From assembly GCA_000974665.1 (NCBI GenBank), contig BBSY01000003.1, forward strand, positions 1,329,001 through 1,393,000: DNA of 64,000 nt, written 5' to 3'. This DNA comes from an alpha proteobacterium U9-1i (GTDB lineage Bacteria > Pseudomonadota > Alphaproteobacteria > Caulobacterales > Aquidulcibacteraceae). A program made the position numbers and the translations under genes. How positions within the stretch are numbered: position 1 is the first letter of the stretch; the number at the start of each line of letters is the position of its first letter. A model generated the notes under the pieces. The model made no database searches. It was not told the origin of the DNA and worked only from the letters and a program-made list of their open reading frames with translations. Below are positions 54,184-62,751 of this stretch, piece by piece.

Positions 54184-55152
54184 ATGTCAAAGACCCCACC
54201 TTTTCGGCCAAAGCGCCATTTCACTGCTCGGCGCGTCCATTTGATCGTCTTTCCAGGTTTCCAACTCCTGGACGCTGCAGGCCCCATTGCGGCGTTCGAG
54301 ATCGCCGGCCGCTTCGCGCGCGATGCGTACACGTTAAAGGTCATGGCGTCCGTGCCGGGCTTGGTGGCGTCGTCTTCGGGCGTCGCGATGCCGGCGGAGC
54401 GCCTCAGCTTGGCGAAGGCCGATACGCTCATGGTCGTGGGCGGCAACGGCACGGCCGAAGCAATGCGCGACGACAAGCTGATGGCGTCGTTGAAACGCGC
54501 GCAGGTGCGGCGCATGTCGAGCGTGTGTTCCGGCTCCTTCCTGCTGGCGCAAGCCGGTCTGCTGAACGGCAAACGCGCGACGACGCATTGGCGGCGCGCG
54601 TCACAGCTGGCGAAGCTGTTTCCGAACGTGCGCGTTGAGCCCGACCATATCTTCGTGAAGGACGGCGCAGTATGGACTTCCGCCGGCGTGACAGCGGGGA
54701 TCGACCTCGCGCTGGCGATGATCGCGGAAGATCTGGGCGTCGAGATCGCGACGGACGTAGCGCGTGAAATGGTGGTTCACGCCAAGCGGCCTGGCGGCCA
54801 GACTCAGCATTCAACGCTGCTGGAATTCGGCGGCGAGCGCTTCGCCAAACTCAACTTATGGATCAACGCGCATCTCTCGGAGGATCTTTCAGTCGAGCGC
54901 CTTGCCAAGCAAGCAGCGATGAGCCCGCGCAATTTCTCGCGCGCATATTCCGCGGAAACTGGCGTCACGCCGGCCAAGGCGGTGGAGCGCTTGCGCACCG
55001 AGGCCGCGCGCACCGCGCTTGAAGCCGGCGGCGCAATTCAAGAGATCGCGGCGCGAACCGGCTTTGGCGACAGCGAGCGGATGCGGCGCGCATTCGTGCG
55101 CCTCTACGGCGCCCCGCCGGCCTCGCTGCGGCGGACCTTGCGGAACGCTTGA
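54184..55152 (+). CDS. GlxA-type AraC-family regulator with DJ-1-like domain
   Basis: The 322-residue product has an N-terminal DJ-1/PfpI-like domain (VFPGFQLLDAAGPIAAF, SSVCSGSFLLAQAGLLNGK) and a C-terminal AraC helix-turn-helix pair (LSVERLAKQAAMSPRNFSRAYS, IQEIAARTGFGDSERMRRAF). It probably regulates the divergent DJ-1/DUF1272 unit across 49 bp. The ATG at 54184 is preferred over a TTG at 54175; no strong Shine-Dalgarno is visible. Confidence 0.88.
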   Translation: MSKTPPFRPKRHFTARRVHLIVFPGFQLLDAAGPIAAFEIAGRFARDAYTLKVMASVPGLVASSSGVAMPAERLSLAKADTLMVVGGNGTAEAMRDDKLMASLKRAQVRRMSSVCSGSFLLAQAGLLNGKRATTHWRRASQLAKLFPNVRVEPDHIFVKDGAVWTSAGVTAGIDLALAMIAEDLGVEIATDVAREMVVHAKRPGGQTQHSTLLEFGGERFAKLNLWINAHLSEDLSVERLAKQAAMSPRNFSRAYSAETGVTPAKAVERLRTEAARTALEAGGAIQEIAARTGFGDSERMRRAFVRLYGAPPASLRRTLRNA

Positions 55153-55185
55153 CGGCGCATCGAAACGGGCGGACGGATTGAGCCC

Positions 55186-56001
55186 ATGAGCAAACAAGAC
55201 CAGCAAAAGTGCATCTTTATCACCGGCGCGGGCTCGGGCATCGGCCGCGCGACAGCGCAATTGTTCGCCGAGCGTGGTTGGTTCGTGGGCTTGTTCGATG
55301 TGAACGCGCCTGGCCTTGAAGAGACGTCCGCCTTGCTGCCGCCGGGTCAGCGTTTCTCGATGGTGTTCGACGTGCGCGATCGCGCTGGCTGGGCGCGCGC
55401 GATCGAAGCTTTTGGACAGGCGACGAACAGGCGCATGAATGTGTTGTTCAACAACGCAGGCGTTGGGCGTGGCGGCTGGCTTGAAGATATGAGCGAAGTC
55501 GACATCGATCTCGTACTCGATGTGAACCTCAAGGGCGTCATCAATGGCGCGATCGCGGCACTGCCTTTGCTGCGCGAGACGCCCGGCGCGCGCATCGTCA
55601 ACACAGCTTCGGTGGCGGGGATCGTCGGCGCGCCGAAAGGCGCAATCTATTGCGCCACGAAATTTGGCGTACGCGGCCTCACTGAATCACTCGACGTTGA
55701 ATATTCGCGCTTTGGTATTCGCGTCGTGAGTTTGATGCCGTGGTTCGTGGATACGGCGATCCTAGACAACAATGGCGGCCCGACGGGAACGTCCAATCGG
55801 CGTTTGCGCGATACGCTCAACGACGCCAAGACGCCTATCTATCCCGTGCGCATGGCTGCGGAGCGCGCGTGGGACGCGGTGCACGGCAGCGACGTCCACT
55901 ACATGGTCGGCAAAGCCGCGGAGCGCGCGCGTTTCGCCACGCGCTTCTTTCCAAACGCCGTACGCAATCAGATGAAAAAATCGATGACGACGGACGACTG
56001 A
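55186..56001 (+). CDS. Short-chain dehydrogenase/reductase
   Basis: The 271-residue classical SDR has TGAGSGIGRATAQLFAERG near residue 14, NNAG near 90 and the catalytic YCATK near 157, with NTASVAG before it. The cofactor is probably NAD(H), given the aspartate in LFDVNAPGLEE. The substrate is unknown. It follows the GlxA-type regulator by 33 bases and may be part of its regulon. Confidence 0.9.
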   Translation: MSKQDQQKCIFITGAGSGIGRATAQLFAERGWFVGLFDVNAPGLEETSALLPPGQRFSMVFDVRDRAGWARAIEAFGQATNRRMNVLFNNAGVGRGGWLEDMSEVDIDLVLDVNLKGVINGAIAALPLLRETPGARIVNTASVAGIVGAPKGAIYCATKFGVRGLTESLDVEYSRFGIRVVSLMPWFVDTAILDNNGGPTGTSNRRLRDTLNDAKTPIYPVRMAAERAWDAVHGSDVHYMVGKAAERARFATRFFPNAVRNQMKKSMTTDD

Positions 56002-56008
56002 GCCAAGC

Positions 56009-56986
56009 TCAGGTCGAAACTTCCGTTGCTGTTTCGATCGGCGCATCGGCGGCAGGCGTCGCTTCCGGCGCTGCTTCCACTGGCGCTTCCACAGCCGCGT
56101 CCGTCGCTTCGATAACGTCTTCGACCACCGCGTCTTCCGGTGTCTCAAAATCATTGGTGACGCTGCGGCGGCTGCCACGGCGACGCTCAAGCGCGGCTTG
56201 ATAGATTGGCCGCTCGGCGCCGGTCGGGAAGCGATAGAATTGGTGATCGCCGATCGAGGTGGTGGGCACGAGGCCCGCAGACCAGACCGGGTTCACGGCG
56301 TGGGTGTGATAGTGGGTTGCGCGGCCGGTGAGCGGACGCGTGTAGCCCTTCAGCACCAGCTCGGCGATGTGCTGGGCGGTTTCCCAAGCGCGACCGCGCG
56401 GGCGACGGTTCAGCGAACCGTCGCAGGTGAAGGTGAACTGGCAACCGGTAACGCGGTGCGATCCCTGATACACCACGCCGCAAACCGTGTTCGGGTATGC
56501 GCGCGAACGGGTGCGGTTCATGATCACTTCGGCAACGGCCTGCTGGCCGCGCTGGGTTTCGCCACGCGCTTCGTAATAGATTGCCTGGGACAGGCAGTTC
56601 AGCTCGCGCACGTTGATGTCGGTCTCGCGGCGGCTCGGCGCGGATTCGTTGGTGGTAGGCGCCAGCGGACCACGCAGTGCGGCCTGCACCAGCATGGAAT
56701 GGGTGTCGCCCTCAAACAGCGTGCCTTGACCGCGGGCGCGGAGGCCGTCGCTGCCCGTACGGAACGCGACCAGCTCGATGCGGGCGTTCGGCCCGGCGGC
56801 GCCGGCCATGACTTGCTGCTCGAGTTCAGCCTGGAAGGCCGTCGAGCGCGCAGCCCAGTCAGCGCCTTCGCGCTGCTCGGCGGCGCGATGCGCGATCACG
56901 GGCATCGCCACGGCCGCGGCCGCGATGCACACGATCGTCGCTGCGCCCTGGCGCACCGCCAGTGGGTTCCGTTCGATCTCAACCAT
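56009..56986 (-). CDS. SleB-type cell wall hydrolase
   Basis: The 325-residue product has a membrane anchor near residues 17-33 and a Hydrolase_2 (SleB) domain with CLSQAIYYEARGETQRGQQAVAEVIMNR near residue 130, then VCGVVYQGSHRVTGCQFTFTCDG and HYHTHAVNPVWS. The glutamate in EARGE is the likely catalytic residue. The tail is Ala/Glu/Thr-rich. The frame is open to 57199, but that part has AT-rich third positions unlike the rest, so I start at ATG 56986. Confidence 0.85.
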   Translation of the reverse strand: MVEIERNPLAVRQGAATIVCIAAAAVAMPVIAHRAAEQREGADWAARSTAFQAELEQQVMAGAAGPNARIELVAFRTGSDGLRARGQGTLFEGDTHSMLVQAALRGPLAPTTNESAPSRRETDINVRELNCLSQAIYYEARGETQRGQQAVAEVIMNRTRSRAYPNTVCGVVYQGSHRVTGCQFTFTCDGSLNRRPRGRAWETAQHIAELVLKGYTRPLTGRATHYHTHAVNPVWSAGLVPTTSIGDHQFYRFPTGAERPIYQAALERRRGSRRSVTNDFETPEDAVVEDVIEATDAAVEAPVEAAPEATPAADAPIETATEVST

Positions 56987-57394
56987 AATTTGGGCCCGTA
57001 GCGTTCCCGCAAACGTGGTCAGTCGACGCCAGAACAACGGTAAAAACATTAAGCCCCGCTTAAAGCCGTCCAGTTTTGGCACAAGTCGCTGCCAGTAAAG
57101 CTCGGACGGTCGCCCAACGATGCCTGCGCTCTTATTCTGCGGCGCAGCAGAATTGGGATATAGGCTCCTCACCAGAGCGGCGATTGTCTTTTTGTTCATG
57201 GTCCGAATTCCGGCTGGACTTGCAGCTCAACTTGGACCGCACACGCGGCCACTCGGGACAGCCGCCATTCGGCTCTAGCCCTTGCGGGACAAGGCCTTGC
57301 GAGGATCGTGCCGTTTCGCCAACGGAGCGAGTGTAGCCGCGACGCCACGCCGCGAGCGCCGCAGGCGCATTCCGCTAGGTAAAGGGCCGTTAAC
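56987..57394. other. Low-GC leader/intergenic region between sleB and ppdK
   Basis: About 408 bases with visibly lower GC than the flanks, notably 57000-57199. The region has an open frame in phase with sleB, but with about half of its third codon positions A or T, against a strong G/C preference in the neighbouring genes, so it is probably untranslated. It should hold the sleB promoter and the ppdK 3' end. I see no tRNA or clear terminator here. Confidence 0.45.
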
Positions 57395-60064
57395 TCAGTT
57401 TTTTGCGAGTGCGGCCTGGGCAGCGGCCAGACGGGCGATCGGGGTGCGGTACGGGCTGCAGGAAACGTAGTCGAGCCCGGCGGCTTCAAAGAAAGCCACC
57501 GACGCCGGGTCGCCGCCGTGTTCGCCACACACCCCAAGCTTCAGCCCTGCCCGCTGGACCCTGCCGCGTTCACAGGCCAGCCGAACCAGTTCGCCCACAC
57601 CGGCGGTGTCAATTGATACGAACGGGTCGATCGGTAAGACCCCGCGCTCGACATAAGTTCCCAGGAACCGGGCGGAATCGTCCCTGGAGAAGCCCATGGT
57701 GGTTTGGGTGAGGTCGTTGGTGCCGAAGGAAAAGAACTCAGCGGTTTCGGCGATCTCCCCCGCCAAGAGGGCGGCCCGCGGCAGCTCGATCATCGTCCCG
57801 ACCAGGTACTCGATCTTCACGCCGCGCTCGGTCATCACCTCGGTGGCGATGGCGTCAACGCGCACTTTCAGCAGGTCGAGCTCACGCTTGGCCAGCACGA
57901 ACGGGATCATGATTTCCGGGATCGGCGCCTCGCCGGTTTCGGCCAGCACATCGCACGCCGCCTCAAACACGGCGCGCGTCTGCATCTCGTAGATCTCGGG
58001 ATAGACGATCGCCAAACGGCAGCCGCGGAAACCGAGCATCGGATTCACTTCCGCGAGTTCCTTCGAGCGTTGGAGAAGCGCCTTCGCATCAAGGCCAGTC
58101 GCCTTGGCGACATCGGCGCAATCTTCTTCGGTGTGCGGCAGGAATTCATGCAAAGGCGGATCGAGATAGCGGATCGTCACCGGCCGATCACCCATGATGC
58201 GGAAGAGTTCGGCGAAATCCTTGCGCTGAAACGGACCGAGCTTCGCGAGTGCAGCGACGCGCCCCTCTTTCGTCTCCGACAAGATCATCTCGCGCACCGC
58301 GGCGATGCGGTTGGCGTCAAAAAACATATGCTCCGTGCGGCAGAGGCCGATGCCCTCCGCGCCAAACTTCACGGCCGTGCGCGCATCTTCCGGCGTCTCG
58401 GCGTTGGCGCGTACCCTCATGCGGCGCGCAGCGTCCGCCCATTCCATCAACGTCGCGAAATCGCCGGTGAGCTCGGGCTCCACCATTTCAGCGGCGCCGA
58501 ACAACACTTCGCCGGTTGAGCCGTCGACGGTGATGATCTCACCATACTTGATCACCCGGCCGATCGCGCGAAACACGCCCTCTTTCTCGTTGATGCGCAC
58601 ATCGCCCGCGCCGGACACGCACGGCCGCCCCATGCCGCGCGCAACGACGGCGGCGTGGCTGGTCATGCCGCCGCGCGCTGTGACGATGGCCCTCGCCGCG
58701 TGCATGCCGTGAATATCCTCGGGGCTCGTCTCCTCGCGCACAAGGATGACAGCCTCGCCCTTGTGCGCGAGCTGCTCGGCTTCGTCGCTGTCAAACACCA
58801 CCATGCCGGACGCCGCGCCTGGCGACGCGGGCAGGCCCTTGCAGATGAGATCGCGCTTGTAGTGCGGCGAGATCGTCGGGTGCAGCAATTGATCGAGCGC
58901 TGATGGATCGATGCGCAGCACCGCTTCGTGTTCGCTGATCAGCCCCTCACGCGCCATCTCGACGGCGATCTTCAGAGACGCCTTCGCCGTGCGCTTCCCG
59001 TTGCGCGTCTGCAGCATGTAAAGCGTGTTGCGCTCGATCGTGAACTCGATGTCCTGCATGTCGCGGTAATGGCGTTCGAGCTTGTCGAACACCGCCGCGA
59101 GCTCGCGATAGGCGTCCGGCATCGCCTCCTCGAGCGAGAGCCCCTCATCGCCCATCGCCTCGCGCGCTTTCTTCGTCAGGGGCTTCGGCGTGCGGATGCC
59201 GGCGACGACATCCTCGCCCTGCGCGTTGATCAGGTACTCGCCGTAATACAGACGCTCGCCGGTGGACGGATTGCGCGTGAACGCAACGCCGGTGGCGCTC
59301 GTCTCGCCCATATTGCCAAACACCATCGCCTGCACGTTGACGGCGGTGCCCCAGCTTTCGGGGATGTTGTTGTGCTTCCTGTAGAAGATCGCGCGATCGC
59401 TCATCCAACTTTGGAACACGGCGCCGACAGCGCCCCAAAGCTGCGCCTTCGCATCCTGCGGGAACGGCGCGCCAAGCTCACGCTCCACCGCGCGCTTGTA
59501 GTCGGCGACGACCTTCTCCCAATCCTCAGCGGTGAGATCGGTGTCGTAGCGATAATCGTTGCTCTCTTTGTAGGAGCCGAGAATTTCCTCGAACACGCCA
59601 TGCTCAAGCCCGAGCACGACATCGCAATACATCTGAATGAAGCGGCGATAGGAATCGTACGCAAAGCGCCGGTCGCCGGAGAGTTTCGCGAGCCCCTCAA
59701 CCGTTTCGTCGTTCAGGCCAAGGTTCAAAACCGTATCCATCATCCCCGGCATCGAAGCGCGCGCGCCGGAGCGCACGGAGACGAGCAGCGGATTGGACGG
59801 ATCGCCGAATGTCTTGCCAGCCTTCTTCTCGAGCGCTGCAAGCGCGCCTTCAAACTGCGCGTCGAGATCGGCGGGATAAGTACGGTTGTTGTGGTAATAG
59901 TGGACGCAGACCTCGGTCGTCACCGTGAAGCCCGGCGGAACGGGGAGCCCAAGCTTCGACATTTCCGCGAGGTTCGCGCCCTTGCCGCCCAGCAGCGTCT
60001 TCATCGACGCATCGCCCGCGCTTTCACCCGCGCCAAAACCGTAGACCCATTGTGTCGTCGACAT
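57395..60064 (-). CDS. ppdK: Pyruvate, phosphate dikinase
   Basis: PpdK interconverts pyruvate, ATP and phosphate with PEP, AMP and PPi, linking glycolysis and gluconeogenesis. The 889-residue length is normal. It shows GGKGANLAEMSKLGLPVPPGF at the N-terminus, the phosphohistidine motif ARGGMTSHAAVVARGMGRPCVSG near the middle, and GTNDLTQTTMGFSRDD and GVCGEHGGDP at the C-terminal barrel. It starts four bases from the DUF559 gene stop and is downstream of glyQS on the same strand. Confidence 0.96.
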   Translation of the reverse strand: MSTTQWVYGFGAGESAGDASMKTLLGGKGANLAEMSKLGLPVPPGFTVTTEVCVHYYHNNRTYPADLDAQFEGALAALEKKAGKTFGDPSNPLLVSVRSGARASMPGMMDTVLNLGLNDETVEGLAKLSGDRRFAYDSYRRFIQMYCDVVLGLEHGVFEEILGSYKESNDYRYDTDLTAEDWEKVVADYKRAVERELGAPFPQDAKAQLWGAVGAVFQSWMSDRAIFYRKHNNIPESWGTAVNVQAMVFGNMGETSATGVAFTRNPSTGERLYYGEYLINAQGEDVVAGIRTPKPLTKKAREAMGDEGLSLEEAMPDAYRELAAVFDKLERHYRDMQDIEFTIERNTLYMLQTRNGKRTAKASLKIAVEMAREGLISEHEAVLRIDPSALDQLLHPTISPHYKRDLICKGLPASPGAASGMVVFDSDEAEQLAHKGEAVILVREETSPEDIHGMHAARAIVTARGGMTSHAAVVARGMGRPCVSGAGDVRINEKEGVFRAIGRVIKYGEIITVDGSTGEVLFGAAEMVEPELTGDFATLMEWADAARRMRVRANAETPEDARTAVKFGAEGIGLCRTEHMFFDANRIAAVREMILSETKEGRVAALAKLGPFQRKDFAELFRIMGDRPVTIRYLDPPLHEFLPHTEEDCADVAKATGLDAKALLQRSKELAEVNPMLGFRGCRLAIVYPEIYEMQTRAVFEAACDVLAETGEAPIPEIMIPFVLAKRELDLLKVRVDAIATEVMTERGVKIEYLVGTMIELPRAALLAGEIAETAEFFSFGTNDLTQTTMGFSRDDSARFLGTYVERGVLPIDPFVSIDTAGVGELVRLACERGRVQRAGLKLGVCGEHGGDPASVAFFEAAGLDYVSCSPYRTPIARLAAAQAALAKN

Positions 60065-60067
60065 TGC

Positions 60068-60637
60068 TCAGCTCTCTTCCCCCGCCCCCTCGCGGGGCGG
60101 GGGCAGGGGGTGGGGGGCCTTCAAGCAGATGCACACCTGCTCGATCACCCAATCAGCCCTATGGGCCACATCCGCATTGGTCACACGCAACACGCGGAAC
60201 CCGGCGCGTTTGGCGCGCTCCTGCTTATCCGCATCAAACGCCGCAACCTCGGGACGATCATGAACTGCGCCGTCGAGTTCGATCAGCAAGCGCGCGCCGA
60301 ATTCGGCGAAATCGAAAACCCGATCGTCAATGGCGACTTGCTTGCGGAAGTGCGTATCCGGAATCTCGCGCAGCATGCGCCAGAACGCCTTCTCCGATGG
60401 CGTCATCTCGTGACGCAAGCGCTTTGCGCGCGCGTTCGCCTTTGTGAACTCGCGCTGACGCACCTGCCCCAAGCGCGCGCCCCAACCGATGGAGCCCTCT
60501 TGGCGCGACGCGCTTTCGGGCGGCGGAATGTCATCGCGCATATGGCCGGCGGGTGCGCTCAATCCTGATCGCCCCCCACCCCCTACCCCCGCCCCGCAAG
60601 GGGGCGGGGGATGATGCGTTGCACGTTCGCGCGTCAT
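60068..60637 (-). CDS. DUF559 endonuclease-like protein 1
   Basis: The core, about residues 62-170, fits DUF559: RAKRLRHEMTPSEKAFWRMLR, HFRKQVAIDDRVFDFAEFG, LLIELDGAVHD, GFRVLRVTNADV. The DF and ExDG residues suit a restriction-endonuclease-like/Vsr-like nuclease fold. The reading frame starts at an ATG overlapping the glyS stop (ATGA) and crosses both palindromic arms, giving Pro/Gly-rich ends. An internal ATG at 60541 is the alternative start (157 residues). It is closely similar to the DUF559 gene at 62751. Confidence 0.78.
   Translation of the reverse strand: MTRERATHHPPPPCGAGVGGGGRSGLSAPAGHMRDDIPPPESASRQEGSIGWGARLGQVRQREFTKANARAKRLRHEMTPSEKAFWRMLREIPDTHFRKQVAIDDRVFDFAEFGARLLIELDGAVHDRPEVAAFDADKQERAKRAGFRVLRVTNADVAHRADWVIEQVCICLKAPHPLPPPREGAGEES
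60079..60610. mobile_element. Composite palindromic element D enclosing a DUF559 gene
   Basis: The left arm has a palindrome (60079-60103) then AGGGGGTGGGG; the right arm (60571-60610) has CCCCACCCCC then a palindrome (60586-60610). This is the plan of elements A-C, with the same inner motifs, but the arms are about 450 bp apart and enclose the DUF559 nuclease gene. It lies between glyS and ppdK. I infer a mobile or formerly mobile unit; transposition is not shown and I did not find target-site duplications by eye. Confidence 0.6.
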
Positions 60638-62751
60638 CCCTCGATCTTCGAGAAATCCGCCACCGCGGACAATGCCTCGCGCAAGCGCGAGAGCAGCAAA
60701 AGTCTATTGCGGCGCAGGTTCGCGTCGTCTGCATTCACGAGCACGCCTTCGAAGAACGCATCGACCGGCGCGCGCAGGCCGGAGAGCGCTTTCATCGCCA
60801 CGGCGAAATCTTCGCGCTCAACCGCCGACCGCGCGGTCGGGATTGCGCTTTCGAGGGCGGCGTGCAACGCCTTCTCGGCGGCCTCGATGAGCTTCGACGC
60901 GTCGACGTCGCCCGTCGCCTCCGCCGCGCTCCACTTTCCCTTCTTCTCTTCGGCCGCGAGAATGTTGGCCGCGCGCTTGTAGCCGGCGAGCAAGTTCGCG
61001 CCGTCCTGCGATTTTAGGAACGCGTCGAGCGCCTCGACGCGTGCAACGATGCGGACGAGATCGTCGTCACCGAGTGCGAAGACGGCGTCGACGAGATCGT
61101 GGCGCTTGCCTTGGTCACGGAGCTGGACTTTGAGGCGATCGGCCAGGAAGGCGAGGAGGCTCGTTCGCGAGACCTGTTGATCGGCGCGCGCGACCTCGTT
61201 GGCCACATCCTTTTCCCAATTGTTCAGCCACGCGCCGCCGACGGCATGGATCAACGCCTCATCAAGCTCAAGCCTAACGCCAGCTTCCAAGGCGATCCGA
61301 ACAACACCCAAGGCCGCGCGCCGCAGCGCGTAAGGGTCACTGCTGCCCGTCGGCTTTTCGTCAATGACCCAAAACGATGCGAGCGTATCCAGCTTGTCCG
61401 CGAGCGCGAGCGTGATTGCGACTTTGTCTTCCGGCACGCGATCGTTGGGGCCGAGTGGGCGGTATTGATCTTCGATGGCGGCGGCGATGCTGGCGTTCGC
61501 GCCTTTCTCCAGCGCGTAGAGCTGACGCCCCACCTGCCCTTGCAGTTCTGGAAATTCTCCAACGGTCTCCGTCACCAAATCCATTTTGCAAAGTTCAGCC
61601 GCGCGCTTCACCTGCTCGACGTCCGCGCCCGTCACCGCGCACAATTCCGCCGCCAGCGCCTTCACGCGCTCGACCTTGTCCCACACGCTCCCGAGCTTCT
61701 GGTGGAAGACGATCTTCTCCAGCTTCGCTTTGCGCTCGTCGGTGTAGAGCGGCGTTTTCTTGTCCGTATCCCAGAAGAAGCGCGCGTCGTTCAAGCGCGC
61801 GCTCAACACGCGCGCATTGCCGGCGGCGATGGCTTTGCCGCCGTCTTTCGCTTCGACATTCGCGACAGTGATGAAATGCGGCGCGAGCTTTTGCGTTTTC
61901 GGATCGCGCACGGCGAAATACTTCTGGTGCGTGCGCATGGAGAGGCGGATCACCTCGCCGGGCAGATCGAGAAACGCCGGGTCCATGTCGCCCAGCAGCG
62001 TCACCGGCCATTCCACCAGCCCGCACACCTCTTCGAGCAGGCCGATATCGTCAACCAGCTCAAGCCCCTTCGCGGCGCAGAGCTTTTTGGCTTGGTCGAG
62101 GATGATCTGCTTGCGCTCGTCGCGCTCGATCAGCACTTTCGCGCCACGCAGCTTCGACGCGTGATCGCTCGCGCTCGAAACCGGCATCGCCTCCGGCGCA
62201 TGGAAACGATGGCCCCACGTCACGCCCTCGCTGCCCACGCCCTCGATCGCGATCTTCACGGCCTTGCCGTCGAAGATGCAGCAGATGTTGTGCAACGGGC
62301 GAACCCATTGCAAATCGCTCGATTGCGAGCGCATCGATTTCGGCCACGGAAACGCGCGCACGATCTCGGGCACGATCTCCTGCACGATCGCGCTCGTCTC
62401 GCGGCCCGCGCGCTCGATCTTAGCGACGTAGAACGCGCCCTTCTTGTCCTCAACGATCTGCGCCTGATCGATGGAGCTGAGGCCCGCGCTTTTCAGGAAC
62501 CCCTGCACCGCTTGATCGGGCGAGCCGACGCGCGGGCCTTTCTTTTCTTCGTTCACGTCCGCGGCCTTCGCCGGCAGGTCGTCGATCACCGCGCCAATGC
62601 GGCGCGGGCTGGAAAACGTCTTGATCGCCTTCGGCTCAAGTCCCGCACCCCTGAGCTTCTCACCCAAAGCCCGCGCCAAATCTTCCTCCCCGCGCTTTTG
62701 CATGCGCGCGGGAATTTCCTCGCTGAAAAACTCCAGAAGCAATTGCGGCAT
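60634..62751 (-). CDS. glyS: Glycine-tRNA ligase beta subunit
   Basis: GlyS is the beta subunit of the alpha2-beta2 bacterial glycyl-tRNA synthetase. The 705-residue product begins [18 protein letters not shown] and has RIGAVIDDLP near residue 51 and YRPLGPNDRVPEDKVAITLALADKLDTL near 455, followed by the anticodon-binding part. The ATG shares one base with the DUF559-2 stop (TAATG). The alpha subunit is at the window end. Confidence 0.96.
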   Translation of the reverse strand: MPQLLLEFFSEEIPARMQKRGEEDLARALGEKLRGAGLEPKAIKTFSSPRRIGAVIDDLPAKAADVNEEKKGPRVGSPDQAVQGFLKSAGLSSIDQAQIVEDKKGAFYVAKIERAGRETSAIVQEIVPEIVRAFPWPKSMRSQSSDLQWVRPLHNICCIFDGKAVKIAIEGVGSEGVTWGHRFHAPEAMPVSSASDHASKLRGAKVLIERDERKQIILDQAKKLCAAKGLELVDDIGLLEEVCGLVEWPVTLLGDMDPAFLDLPGEVIRLSMRTHQKYFAVRDPKTQKLAPHFITVANVEAKDGGKAIAAGNARVLSARLNDARFFWDTDKKTPLYTDERKAKLEKIVFHQKLGSVWDKVERVKALAAELCAVTGADVEQVKRAAELCKMDLVTETVGEFPELQGQVGRQLYALEKGANASIAAAIEDQYRPLGPNDRVPEDKVAITLALADKLDTLASFWVIDEKPTGSSDPYALRRAALGVVRIALEAGVRLELDEALIHAVGGAWLNNWEKDVANEVARADQQVSRTSLLAFLADRLKVQLRDQGKRHDLVDAVFALGDDDLVRIVARVEALDAFLKSQDGANLLAGYKRAANILAAEEKKGKWSAAEATGDVDASKLIEAAEKALHAALESAIPTARSAVEREDFAVAMKALSGLRAPVDAFFEGVLVNADDANLRRNRLLLLSRLREALSAVADFSKIEG

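Noticed and set aside
58928-60568. 546-codon plus-strand open frame opposite ppdK and DUF559-1
   Set aside because: It crosses two unrelated genes on the other strand and has shadow-frame composition.
60079-60610. Element D as a classical insertion sequence
   Set aside because: No transposase family is encoded; the only gene is a DUF559 nuclease-like protein, and no target duplication could be seen.
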